From the NCBI GenBank assembly GCA_934045905.1, contig OW203769.1, positions 17,949,705 to 18,013,704 on the forward strand: a stretch of DNA of 64,000 nt, in the 5' to 3' direction. Source of the DNA: Leuctra nigra. Taxonomy: Eukaryota; Arthropoda; Insecta; Plecoptera; Leuctridae. Both the position numbers and the translations under genes were made by a program. Under the pieces are notes generated by a model. The model made no database searches, was not told the DNA's origin, and worked only from the letters and a program-made list of their open reading frames with translations. Below, one piece after another: positions 12,401 to 25,122 of the stretch (position 1 is the stretch's first letter; the number at the start of each line of letters is the position of its first letter).

Positions 12401-15400
12401 TTACGATGGTTTTTAAAGAGAAATATGCCGAGTTGAGTTTACTTAACAAGTTTTGGCAGTGACTTTTCCAGTTTAGATTTTTATCGATAATGATTCCTAA
12501 AAATTTAGTTTGCTCAACTCCCCTTAGATAACTAGTTTCGTTTTTATTTGACATAACAATTTTTAATGGTGTTTCATTTATTACATTTTTTAATTTGAAA
12601 TGCATATAATTTGTTTTTGTTTCTTGAATTAGCAGATGATTATCATAAAACCATTTTGTTGCATTTGACAGAGTACATTTTGCATTTTCTTCAAGATTTA
12701 GCTTGGTTTTGCCTGTAATTGTAATATTTGTGTCATCTGCGTAGATTTCTGAAGCTACAATTGTGTCGGGGAGGTCATTAATGTAAATTATAAATAAAAG
12801 TGGACCTAGGATTGAACCTTGTGGAACACCATTTATTATAGGTTCTGGATTTGATAAATGTTTTATTTCCTCTCTCTTTTCATTCATATGTGTAATTTCA
12901 ACTTGTTGCACCCTATCTTGCATATATGATTTGAGTAGATCTAGGGCAGGTCCTCTGACTCCGTAATATTCCAGTTTACTTAATAGTATTTTATGGTTAA
13001 TACTGTCAAAGGCCTTTGCCAGGTCGCAAAAAACTCCAATGGTTTGTTCACCATCCTCTAATCCCTTTATAGTGTTTTGAATGAAGTTATCTATTGTGTT
13101 AGTCGTCGATTTATTTTTCCGAAATCCGCTCTGGCTTTCTGTAAGAAGTTTTTCCCTCTCAAGGTATGTTATTATTCTAGTGTGAATTAATTTTTCAAAA
13201 ATTTTTGATATACTGGGTAGAATTGATATCGGTCGATAGTTTTCCGACTTATTTCTATCCCCTTTCTTAAACAACGGTGTGATTTTACCTATTTTTAGTT
13301 TTTTTGGAAAGGTTCCCTTATCAATACAGTCGTTAAAAATATGTGCTAGCGGTAGAGAGATATTCGTAACAATTTTCTTTAATATACAAGTTGGGAGGTT
13401 GTCTACTCCAGCTGACCTTTTGTTTTTTAGCTTTGATGTAATTTGAATTATTTCTGTATCGCATGTACTGTCCATGAAAAATGAATTTACGGGTCGCTTT
13501 GCTTTAGTTAAATGCCTATTAAACGCATTTTCTGAAGAATTTACATCAAGGTTTTGGGCTATGTTAGCGAAGTCTTTATTTAGAATATTAGCAATTTTTA
13601 TGGGATCTTTGATAGTTTGGTTTTCATGATTTATGACAATGTTTTTGTTTTGTTGAATCTTTGACTTATTAGTGTGCCTTTTCACTATCTCCCATATGGT
13701 TTTTGTTCTATCAATACCTGATTTCTCCTTTATTTTTTTGTTTATTATCAGTCGTTTTGCTGCTTTTATAGTTTTTTTGTAAATTTTTTTATAGAGTTTG
13801 TATTTTGTTATTAATTTTTCAGTTTTGTAGTGAAGCTGTAGCTGATAAAGAAATTTTAGGTTCTTTGCCGAATTTTTAATTCCTGGTGAAATCCATTCTT
13901 GCTTTATAAATTTATGGTTTATTTTCACACTTTTTACTGGATAACATTGATCAAAACTTTCACAAAGGATTGATGAGAACATGTTGTATTTTTCATTTGG
14001 ATCATCGAGTTTATACATTTCCTCCCAGGATGTGTGTTTAAGCATGTCTTTAAAATTATCCGTATTTTCTTTATTCAATTTTCGAATGTTAATTGTTTTG
14101 CTTGGAGGATTAAATTTTGATTTTAGTTTTATTGAAATAATTTGAGCCGTGTGGTCTGAGAGATTGTTTTCTGTAACCTCAGTAGAGAACATATAGCTGG
14201 GTAGATTGGTCGCTATGTTGTCTATTGTCTTGGCCGTATTGAATCTAGAATCGATCCTAGTTGGCCCTTGTATTGTTAATTTTAAATTATATGCAGCAAT
14301 TAAGTTTATTAGATTTTCACTCTCCCTTGATTTTGTAGAAGTATTTATATTAAAGTCGCCAGTTAGGACAACATCTTTATTTTCTGAAGTAATTTTTTCT
14401 AGAATGTGTTCCAAAGTGGCCATAAAATGATTTAAATCTCCTAATGGCGATCTATAAGTGGAGATCACTACTAAGTTCCGTGTGTTGTTCGCATAGTTTA
14501 ATTCTATAGCTGCTAGTTCAATGTCTATTTCTTTATATTCGCATCCTGTTATCCAGAAAAAAAGTAGGTAATGAATAGGGAAGTACCTAGGTTACCTCAT
14601 TCATTACATTTAATGTGCAGTAGGTAAGGTGCAAGATTGTTCTTCGGATTTTGATTAAAGACAAATGATTAGACTACCTAACCTAAACTACCTACCATCG
14701 CACGTGATTATTGATGAACATGTATTTCTGATTAAGTTCTAGAGGTAAATACCTAGGCAAATATAACTTCGGAATTAAATGCACTTATGTTTAGGTAGGT
14801 ACCTACCTACTTTCTACTAGCCTAGGTAGTACCTACTAGAAACTGTTGCAGAGTGAAAAGCAAAAAATTGACTGATTTGTCGACACCGCAGCAGGACCAT
14901 TCCATGCGGTATTTACTACCTAGGTACCTATTTTATGTGGTGGATTCTAACGTTAGGTCATTGTTTTTGTGTCTAATTCTTACAACTAAGTAGGTGCGTC
15001 CATACAAACGGGAAACTACTTATTAGACACAGACACATTAACCTCAAACCATTACATACCATGAATGAGTCTTGGCAAGGTAGTGTTGAGTATTCTTACC
15101 TCTTGAAATTCTTTCTTACAACTTGCTCGTTCAATATGTCTTGATGGTTGTCTTTCTTCAATGTTGTAAGGTTCAAACTCTTCAAGATAAGATATCCGCA
15201 TAGCATGACGATATTAATATTAAAAGTGCATTTTAATCACAATAATGAAACGAATCGCTTTGCTTGCTTGGAGAGAGAGAAGCGTGCAAAATGGCTGCCG
15301 TGCCGGCCAAACTGCCGGTGGCAGTACGTCATCGCAAGGAAGAAATCACGTGACGAAACTGACCAATCACAGACTTCATCATAAAACAAATAACCGGGTT

Positions 15401-17424
15401 GTCATCCTTTTCCCCGAAATATACTTATATCAAGCTTCTCTGTTTAGTGAATTCCAACATCAACTTTTGATATTCTAAAACTAACCAAAAAGATTCGCTA
15501 ATTTAAGAATACAATCAGTAAACATATTTTTTGATTGATTTTACTATATTTATTTAGTTAAACCAATAAATGATTTTGTTGGATTAAGTAAAGTTTAGTT
15601 AATCTAACAAAATATAGACACTAAATCACGTAAACATAAGGTTTTAGTTGAATTAAACAAAATATTTTTTTCTGTGTAGCCGCCACTGCTCTTGCGTCTC
15701 ACCCAGGCCCTTCTGCGGTCCCATGAGTACAAGTGGGACTGTAGAAGGGTACTAATGTCTCACCCAGGCCCTTCTGCGGTCCCATGAGTACAAGTGGGAC
15801 TGTAGAAGGGTACTAATGTCTCACCCAGGCCCTTCTGCGGTCCCATGGGTACAAGTGGGACTGTAGGAGGGTACTAATGTCTCACCCAGGCCCTTCTGCG
15901 GTCCCATGGGTACAAGTGGGACTGTAGGAGGGTACTAATATCTCACCCAGGCCCTTCTGTGGTCCCATGGGTACAAGTGGGACTGTAGGAGGGTACTAAT
16001 GTCTCACCCAGGCCCTTCTGCGGTCCCATGAGTACTAGTGGGACTGTAGGAGGGTATACTAATGTCTCACTCAGGCCCACCAGCGGTCCCATGGGTACAA
16101 GTGGGACTGTAGGAGGGTACTAATGTCTCAACCAGGTTAATGTTAATGGGTACTAATGTCTTTTCTGCGGGCCATTGGGACTGTAGGAGGGTACTAATGT
16201 CTCACCCGGTCCCAACGGTCCCATGGGTACAAGTGGGACTGTAGGAGGATACTAATGTCTCACCCAGGCCCTTCTGCGGCCCCATGAGGATCCAGTCCGA
16301 TGACGATGAGATGGCGCCATGTTGCAGAAGCACCACGGGCTTGTCCGGCGCAGCTGGAGACTCACGGCCATATGGAATCCGATGAAGAGTCAGGATATAT
16401 CCGTCCTCAGTGGTGACCGTGTGCGTCTGCGCAGGGTAGCCGTACTTCCGGATCAGTTGGTGCTGGAGACAAACGGCATTGTGATTGAGACGAGCGGGTG
16501 GATTATTTCAGAACTTTTAAATGTTCAATTCCACTGGAATTCGATTCCGTGCAATGTTAATCCTTATGGCTATTACCAGATTCCATCAGGGGCCGTATTC
16601 CTGAACTTTCTAATTCCCAATTCTGATGGAATCTGATTCGGTGCATGTTAATCCTTATGGCCGTGACCGGATTTCATCAGGAATGGAATTGGGAAAACGT
16701 TTTAGAATACGCCTCTAGAACGGAATTGGGAAAACGTTCTAGAATACGCCTCTAGAACGGAATTGGGAAAACGTTCTAGAATGTGCCTCTATAATAGAGG
16801 CTTATACGTTCTAGAATATGAAATTAATTTAAATATGACAAATATTCTTTTAGTAAGTTTTTTTACGTCTAAACAGTTATATTCTATATTCTGGAGGTCT
16901 ATTCTAGAACGATTTTCCAATTCCATTCTGATGGAATTCGGTCACGGCCATAAGGATTAACATTGTTAAAATTAAATTAATTATAATATGACAAATATTC
17001 TTTCAGTAAGTTTTTTTTACGTCTAAACGGTTATATTCTATATTCTGGAGATCTATTCTAGAACGATTTTCCAATTCCATTCTGATGGAATTCGGTCACG
17101 GCCATAAGGATTAACATTGTATGGAATCTAGTGGAGCGGTCGCTCCATCCAGCCAAGTCGTACTGTACACTCACACTCACTCAACATACCGTAAATGCCT
17201 AATAAACTGAGGAGCAGACCAAACACTTTTACTGTAAGCAACAACATGGCATTTTCGGCCTACTGGATCTTAAAATTGGAAAATCTCACATTGTTGTGAA
17301 ATGTCTTAATTTCGAGCTATGGCCCACCCCACCCCATATACCAAATTTGGGAATAACAGGTTTTGCCATTTGCGAGCTAGAGGGCCATGAAAACAGTGAA
17401 ATTATACCCCTTCTTAAAGCTATC

Positions 17425-17456
<32 letters not shown>

Positions 17457-20400
17457 CAGATATCAGGAAACATTGTTGACAGGGCCACAGCCTAAACGGC
17501 TAAACCGATCGATCTGAAATTTTTACCACATGTGCACTTTTGGCGTCTGATGATACCTTGCCTCTTGTGATTTTTTGTGCCGCAATTATAAACCGGAAGT
17601 GACGTCATATATGAAAAACGGCTGGACCGATTAGAACGAAATTAGCGCCATTCGATTTAGATGGTCATCTATATGAAGTATGTTACTTTAAAATATAATT
17701 TTCTTATATTCTAAACCGGAAGTGGCGTCATACATTTGCAATATTTAGCTTATTTCATCAAATTATACTTTAAATACACATATCATTATCTTACATTGTA
17801 ACAAAGACAATACAAAATTATAATTTCAATACACAGTGTTCTCGGCCGCCATTCCTGAAACCGGAAGTGACGTCATACATCGAAAACGCCTGTACCGATT
17901 GCCACTGAACTAGCTCCTGTATATTCATTTTGCAATCTATTTGAAAAATCAATTGGGATAAATGAATATACAAATTAACGGTACCGGAAATGGCGGCAGG
18001 AACCACTAAATGAAACCGGAAGTGACGTCATATATTGAAAACGGCATGAGCGATTTGACGGAAATTAGCGCTATTGAATTCAGAAGGTCATTCATGAAGT
18101 ATCAACTAGATAAAACTTAATTGTTTTCTTATTACCTATACCGGAAATGACGTCATAAAAATGCTAAATGACGTCATTAATATTCTAAAGGACACTAAAT
18201 TCACCACTTTATACTTTTAAATAGATATTTAGTAAACATACATTGTAAATAATTATAAATTCAAGGTTGCAGTGCTCTCGGCCGCCATTTTCTAAAACCG
18301 GAAGTGACGTCATATAACGAAAACGGCTGTACCGATTGCAACTAAATTTTGGAATTGTGTAGGACTTATAATTATGAATTCAATACGGCATTAATTTCGG
18401 CCGCCATTGTTAAAACCGGAAGTGACGTCATATATCGAAAACGGATGTACCGATTGCAACCAAATTTTAGAATTATGTCGGACTAATATAATTATGAAAT
18501 AAAGACGACATTATTTTCGGCCGCCATTGTCAAAACTGGAAGTGACGTCATATATCGAAAACGGCTGTACCAATTGCAACCAAATTTTGGAAATGTGTAG
18601 GACTAATAATTATGAATTAAAGACGACATTATTTTCGGCCGCCATTGGGTAAATCCATTTCAAAGCACCCAAATAGTCAAGATTTTTTGCGTCACCCCTT
18701 TTGATTTCGACCAAACTTGGTAGGATTGTTCCATATACAAAATAAGCGGACACGTATTTTTTATTTAGGGCTTAACTGCCACGGGGTCGGCCCTACAGCC
18801 CCTTAAATAAATTCGATTTTAACTAAGGGTGGTTTATATAAACTCTCATAACTTTGTAACCATATGACATAGGTTGATGATCTTTTTTAATAAATGTGTA
18901 TAATAAGACGCGCTTTCATAAAATTATTATTTTGTTTTGTTTTATAATACATTAAGGGGTGACCAAATCACTTTTTGATTTTAAAGGGGTGGTTTCCCCG
19001 AAAAGGCCACTTTTAAAATTTTGAAAAAAATATATATTATTTGTGGTTATAATGTTCAAATTCCCTGAAAGTTTGGAAGTGGGCAGATTTTTCGTTAAGG
19101 CGCTAGAGACAAAAGCGTATATTAACGTCACTATAGCATACAACCCTATACTGCAAAAAGTTTGTCAAAGAGACCATGGTAAAACATTTAATGTAGTACG
19201 AGCACTTAATCCTTTTGTGTAATTGTAAGCAACAATAAAGAGTTAAAAAACATTTAAGAACTACAAATCCCCTCCCCCCCCCCCCCACTCCCGCCCACCC
19301 CTTCTACCAATATTTATTCAAATAGCGTCTAACGTGAGATTGGACTTTCATATGGAGAGAGGATGTTGACGGCAACTAATTAGTCATTTATTTGAAAGCA
19401 AATTGACTTCGTATCGTACAAAATTTTTCTTTCAAAATTGGGGACATAAAGTAAACTGATATTTAAAGAAAAAATGTGACAGGGGTGACCATTTTTTAAA
19501 ATATATATTCTAGTATCTTTAGAGGGATAATTCTCCAATGAGCAATTCTAAATGATCAGAAAAATAAATGCTATTAATGCCATTGTTATGTACACATTCT
19601 CAGCACGTTTGAATTGGGCCGTTGCTTGATTAAGAGCTAAACATTATATGTAGTCATGTTTGTGTGAAACTTGCTGGAATCGCGCTATTTACGTTGCACT
19701 CTTCTCCAATTAGGCTAATGGTGACAAAGGAAGGGTTGTGAGGATATTTACGACAGTACCTATGAGAAAAACGGAAAGAATTGATGGTGGGAAGGAGATG
19801 GTCGCTGTCTATTAGTTAGGAACCTTCCCAGCATTTGCCTCTCGGCTTACCAAATCAAGAAATAGGAAGGTATAGGTTACGGAAATGAAACAGGCACCTC
19901 CAGAGTGCAAATTTAGAGCATTACTGTCTTAGGCATAGGTATTACTTCCATGACATATTATATAAGTATTGGTTAGTAATTGGTTGGCGTTGGTATAAGC
20001 CCCATAACCTCGCCAAGGTCCCAACCAATGTATGAGGTCTTTTTTTTCAAGTGGAAAGGTTTAAAACCACTGTTCTGAATCTATGTGCAAGTTTTGAATT
20101 CTATGGATCATTACTTCGTGAATACAGTTTCTTCTTTTGAATGAAGTGCGGAGGAAAATATTTTCGTTAAAACTTTTGAATTTGAAATCGGAATGAAAGA
20201 ATGAAGTTTTTGCGTACCAGAAATGGTTCGTGATCGCAAAAACCGATCTCTGAGGACATTTGCTTCTGTCTCGTGGTCCGCTTCAGTGCAGAAAGCAAAG
20301 TTGATGGCTTGAATGTTCGTGTTCGCCCAGTTATACAGCTGCATCGGGGTCATTATCTGGTCATCGTAGGGGCGCTGTAAGCTGGCACGAGCGGCCAATC

Positions 20401-23400
20401 TCTTGACGGTCCCTCCAACCCCGTCACATGCTGCTTTCCCATGCGACGTCGCAAAGAAATGCCACTCTGCCTTGATGTTAAAGTCTTCTTCATGACAGCA
20501 CAGATTTGCAAAATTCTTCCTATTTTTGTATTGCGACGCAGCGCCGTCAGAAAAATAGAAGATTTTTGTTGGTCTGGTGTTACACACACTGGTAAGAAGC
20601 TCAATTAATTTTCTTTGGAACAAATGTACGGCCACCGTATTGTGTGTCAGACAATCGGACACTACAACAAGGCTGACATGATGCAGTTCGCCATCCTCAT
20701 TGTAGTATGCTACAAATGGGTGGATCGTGGCCGACGAATTGTTCCAATGAAACCCTTGGGCTTCGTCCTGCAACACAAACGAATAGTTCTCCGCGAAATC
20801 GCAAATCACAAGGAACTCTCCTGGCTGAAGCTTGGTCTTCAGTTCCTTGTGATATTCCGACTGTTTTGTGGCGGTGAACGAGTGACGAACTAAGATGGCT
20901 AATGCGTCGCAAAAGCTGTCCAGAAAATCATCCACTTTCATTGTCACTATTTCCAGAGAACACCTGTCAACTGCCACCCACCTTTTAAACGTAATGTCTT
21001 CATATGCATGTTCATCCATGCGTTCTCGTAGGTGCTCTTTGAGGTGCGTTACTCCAGGACACGCTGGGCACTCGCCGAAGTAACAGGACACATGCGGGTT
21101 GTTGCATATGACAGCCGATATGCATTCTTTAAATGTTTTTAAAGGCATCTCATCTTGGGCCGAAATGTCTGCAATTTTCGCACCAATCATCATCAATATC
21201 ATATTTTGATGTATTGTGCAGACACATACGCTGTGAGTTCCGCTTGCTCCTGGCAACACACATTCCTTGGGACGAAGGTCCGCGAACTTGGAAAATCCTA
21301 TTTTATGGTCTGGAAATTGATCTTTAAACACTCGATAAAGCTCGCGAAGGTTGCTTAGAATAAGTCTTTTCTGCACCACAACTCGCTTGCCCTCGCGCTG
21401 CACTGACTTGCAGTCTTTTTTACCAGGCATTAATCGGCTGACGTCATCGGAATTATAAAATGATATGACGTCATCAACGATCTTCTGAGAGAGAGTTTTC
21501 CCTGGTTTGGGATTAGGAGACGAGAGGATTCCCTTTTCTAGAACAAGATCGTGGGCTAAGCGTGCCATATACTCGGTTGTTCCAAACACAGTTTGAACTT
21601 TCGCACGTGACCAACTTTGTGGAAGTACTGTCAGTATTTGCACTTGCACGCTCCTGTCTTTTGTAGACTTGAACTTTTCTTTTAACTGTCGAATGATTTC
21701 ACTCTCCTCGCTTTCTTCTTCAGGCTCAGCTGTTGACGTCGATGCCGTTGGTACAAGTACTGCTTCTATCGCCTTGGCAATCTCCTTCTGCTTCGCTAGC
21801 GGGTACTTCCCTTGCGTTAGTTTTTTAAGCACGACAGGAGATATTGGAAGCAGCGCCAAACCTTCGTTCAAAGCCGAAACAACAACTTCTTGCTCATAAG
21901 TGCGGCCCGCGACTGCCGGGAGAACTGAGGGTCTGAGGACCTGTGCAGGATCAGCGCCGTCTGAACTCGAAGACAAGCTGGGAACTGACGCAGGGGTGGC
22001 TGGAGACGGTTCATCTGGCCCTAGATCTGGCAGAGTCATGTCACTTGCAATCTTACTTCGACACGGACGACAAACCATACTTCCTTCAGGAAGCTGAGGT
22101 GTTTTCAACCTCAACAAAGTTGAAATTAGACGCAGTCCTCTCGTGACTCTGTGATGCTGAATGTTGAAGGGGTTGCAACATCTTGACCTGAAGAGCACCT
22201 TAGACGTTTTCTCTTGTTTTGGCATATTAACAAGTATGCCAAAACAAACAAAAATAAACACAAACACGTATGAACTCAAAAAATTACAAAATACGCTGGT
22301 AAGAGTTTACAGAGTTTACAAAGTTAACACATTTTCTTAAAATCGGATGAAAATCAACTGTCAAGTTAATCAATTCACTAAATCACTTTCAAATGCCAAT
22401 AGAAGTAGGTACAGTAGATAATACACAACCTCACGAGTCGAGCTTCAAAATCGCACTAAAATGCTGTCTGTTCATTTGGCATCCCTTCGGAGAGCGAAAC
22501 CGCGCCTTGAGAGCCACCCTTTGTCTTCAAGGGGGGAGAGCAATAAAGCAATAAAGCTTGGAATCCACCCTTCTGCATGGTGAGAAGAAAGGTAGGTCCG
22601 AAAGATTTTTGGAAGGCCATTGGGATCTATCATTTGCCAACCTATTCGAGGAGTGTATAAACTATTCTAAATATATATGGTCTATTTCATGGATATATTT
22701 TTCTTGATTTTTAAATATATTTTTATTACATAGAAGTGTAGAGAATTACCTCCCTGTTTCTTGATTTGGTAAGCCGAGAGGCAAATGCTGGGAAGGTTCC
22801 TAACTAATAGACAGCGACCATCTCCTTCCCACCATCAATTCTTTCCGTTTTTCTCATAGGTAATGTCGTAAATATCCTCACAACCCTTCCTTTGTCACCA
22901 TTAGCCTAATTGGAGAAGAGTGCAACGTAAATAGCGCGATTCCAGCAAGTTTCACACAAACATGACTACATATAATGTTTAGCTCTTAATCAAGCAACGG
23001 CCCAATTCAAACGTGCTGAGAATGTGTACATAACAATGGCATTAATAGCATTTATTTTTCTGATCATTTAGAATTGTGCCCTCATTGGAGAATTATCCCT
23101 CTAAAGATACTAGAATATATATTTTAAAAAATGGTCACCCCTGCCACATTTTTTCTTTAAATATCAGTTTACTTTATGTCCCCAATTTTGAAAGAAAAAT
23201 TTCGTACGATACGAAGTCAATTTGCTTTCAAATAAATGACTAATTAGTTGCCGTCAACATCCTCTCTCCATATGAAAGTCCAATCTCACGTTAGACGCTA
23301 TTTGAATAAATATTGGTAGAAGGGGTGGGCGGGAGTGGGGTGGGGAGGGGATTTGTAGTTCTTAAATGTTTTTTAACTCTTTATTGTTGCTTACAATTAC

Positions 23401-24622
23401 ACAAAAGGATTAAGTGCTCGTACTACTTTAAATGTTTTACCATGGTGTCTTTGACAAACTTTTTGCAGTATAGGGTTGTATGCTAGAGTGACGTTACTAT
23501 ACACTTTTGTCTCTAGCGCCTTAACGAAAAGTCTGCCCACTTCCAAACTTTCAGAGAATTTAAACATTATAACCACAAATAATATATTTTTTTTTCAAAA
23601 TTTTAAAAGTGGCCTTTTTGGGAAAACCACCCCTTTAAAATCGAAAAGTGATTTGGTCACCCCTTAATGTATTATAAAACAAAACAAAATAATAATATTA
23701 TGAAAGCGCGTCTTATTATACACATTTATTAAAAAAGATCATCAACCTATGTCATATGGTTACAAAGTTATGAGAGTTTATATAAACCACCCTTAGTTAA
23801 AATTGAATTTATTTAAGGGGCTGTAGGGCCGACCCCGTGGCAGTTAAGCCCTAAATAAAAAATACGTGTCCGCTTATTTTGTATATGGAACAATCCTACC
23901 AAGTTTGGTCGAAATCAAAAGGGGTGACGCAAATCCTTCCGTGTTTTGACCCGGAACGACCCCATTGTTAAAACCGAAGTGACGTCATTATCGAAAGCGG
24001 CTGTACCGATTGCAACCAAATTTTGGAAATAGTATGACTAATAATTATGAATTCAAGACGACATTAATTTCGGCCGCCATTTCAAAACCGGAAGGGACGT
24101 TATAATATATCGAAAACGGCTGGACCGATTGTAATTTCTTAGTACCTATCCTAATCGGTTGAGGCGTATTTTTTTAAAGAAATTAGTCCTTGCTCGGACA
24201 TGTGCTACAAGCTGTTTGAATAAACTAACAAAAGAAGTGATATCCCAGAAAAAAACACTCCGTGTAAAAAAGGCAGCCAAGTCTCTTTACTTAAAAAAAA
24301 ATCAACACCGAAAAGGAGTGATATCAAAAAAGGAGCCAAGTCAATGACATTTCCAAATATTTAATCGTATCTTTGAAATAGAAGTATAAACACCGAGAAA
24401 TACTTTACAAAAGGACTTGGCGCATCGTTTTTTTAAAGACATTATTCTATTCATAAGCATATGCCATTTATATACAACCGTAATTTAGAATTTTTAGAAT
24501 AATAGGGACACAACTTTCAATTACATATTATACCTACATACTAGGGATGTCGGCGGGTACCCGGGTACCCGGGCGGTTCCGGGTAATCAATTACTCGGGT
24601 AATAAATAGTAATCAAGGTTAC

Positions 24623-24661
<39 letters not shown>

Positions 24662-25090
24662 TTTTTTTTTAGAAGTGTAGCTGAAAAACATTCGTTTACG
24701 CACATTTGCTACCAGCTGCGTCTTATGGGGAAGCTCAACGACCTTGCTTGTTCTGGGGGGTGAGAGAGGAATGGGGAAGGAGGGGTGAAATCATGTGTCG
24801 GGAGTAGGAAGCATGGGAACAATGCGTCTGTATTTTTTTTTCAATCACACTGTAGCACAGTGAAAAAGTTGAGTCCTGGGTAGAAAGGTGCACAAATTCG
24901 TGTTTTCTTATGATTGAAGTTGTTAGTTATCAAAGAATGTTATTATGTCCTGTCCTGTTTTCTCAAATTCTTTTCAAGGACAAGCACACAGATGGCCCTG
25001 AGAGAGGGTCATTTTCTCCTCTCACGCAGCTAAGTGCCAAGTGTTTATTAACCTAAACCTAGCCGTACTCCGTACCTAGCCAGCCTCCAC

Positions 25091-25122
<32 letters not shown>

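Larger units (their letters stand above)
7663..15688. mobile_element. 8.0-kb hAT element in lipase intron 2
   Basis: Ends CAGTGGCGGCTA and TAGCCGCCACTG are inverted, and the flanks carry a perfect 8-bp duplication CTCTTGCG (7655-7662 and 15689-15696): the hAT signature. Subterminal AT-rich TTTAGTTA-type repeats lie inside both ends. It has received a LINE (11512-14570), MITEs and a fold-back. No intact hAT transposase was recognised; weak minus-strand exon-like pieces are listed separately. Confidence 0.85.

Noticed and set aside
15697..16263. CRISPR-like array
   Set aside because: Contiguous 61-bp repeats without variable spacers, in a eukaryotic intron. The 52335-53275 array is rejected for the same reason.
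22226..22279. Upstream Met of the 722-aa frame as true start
   Set aside because: The added residues are a hydrophobic AT-rich run not expected before the CCNP zinc-binding start; kept only as an alternative.
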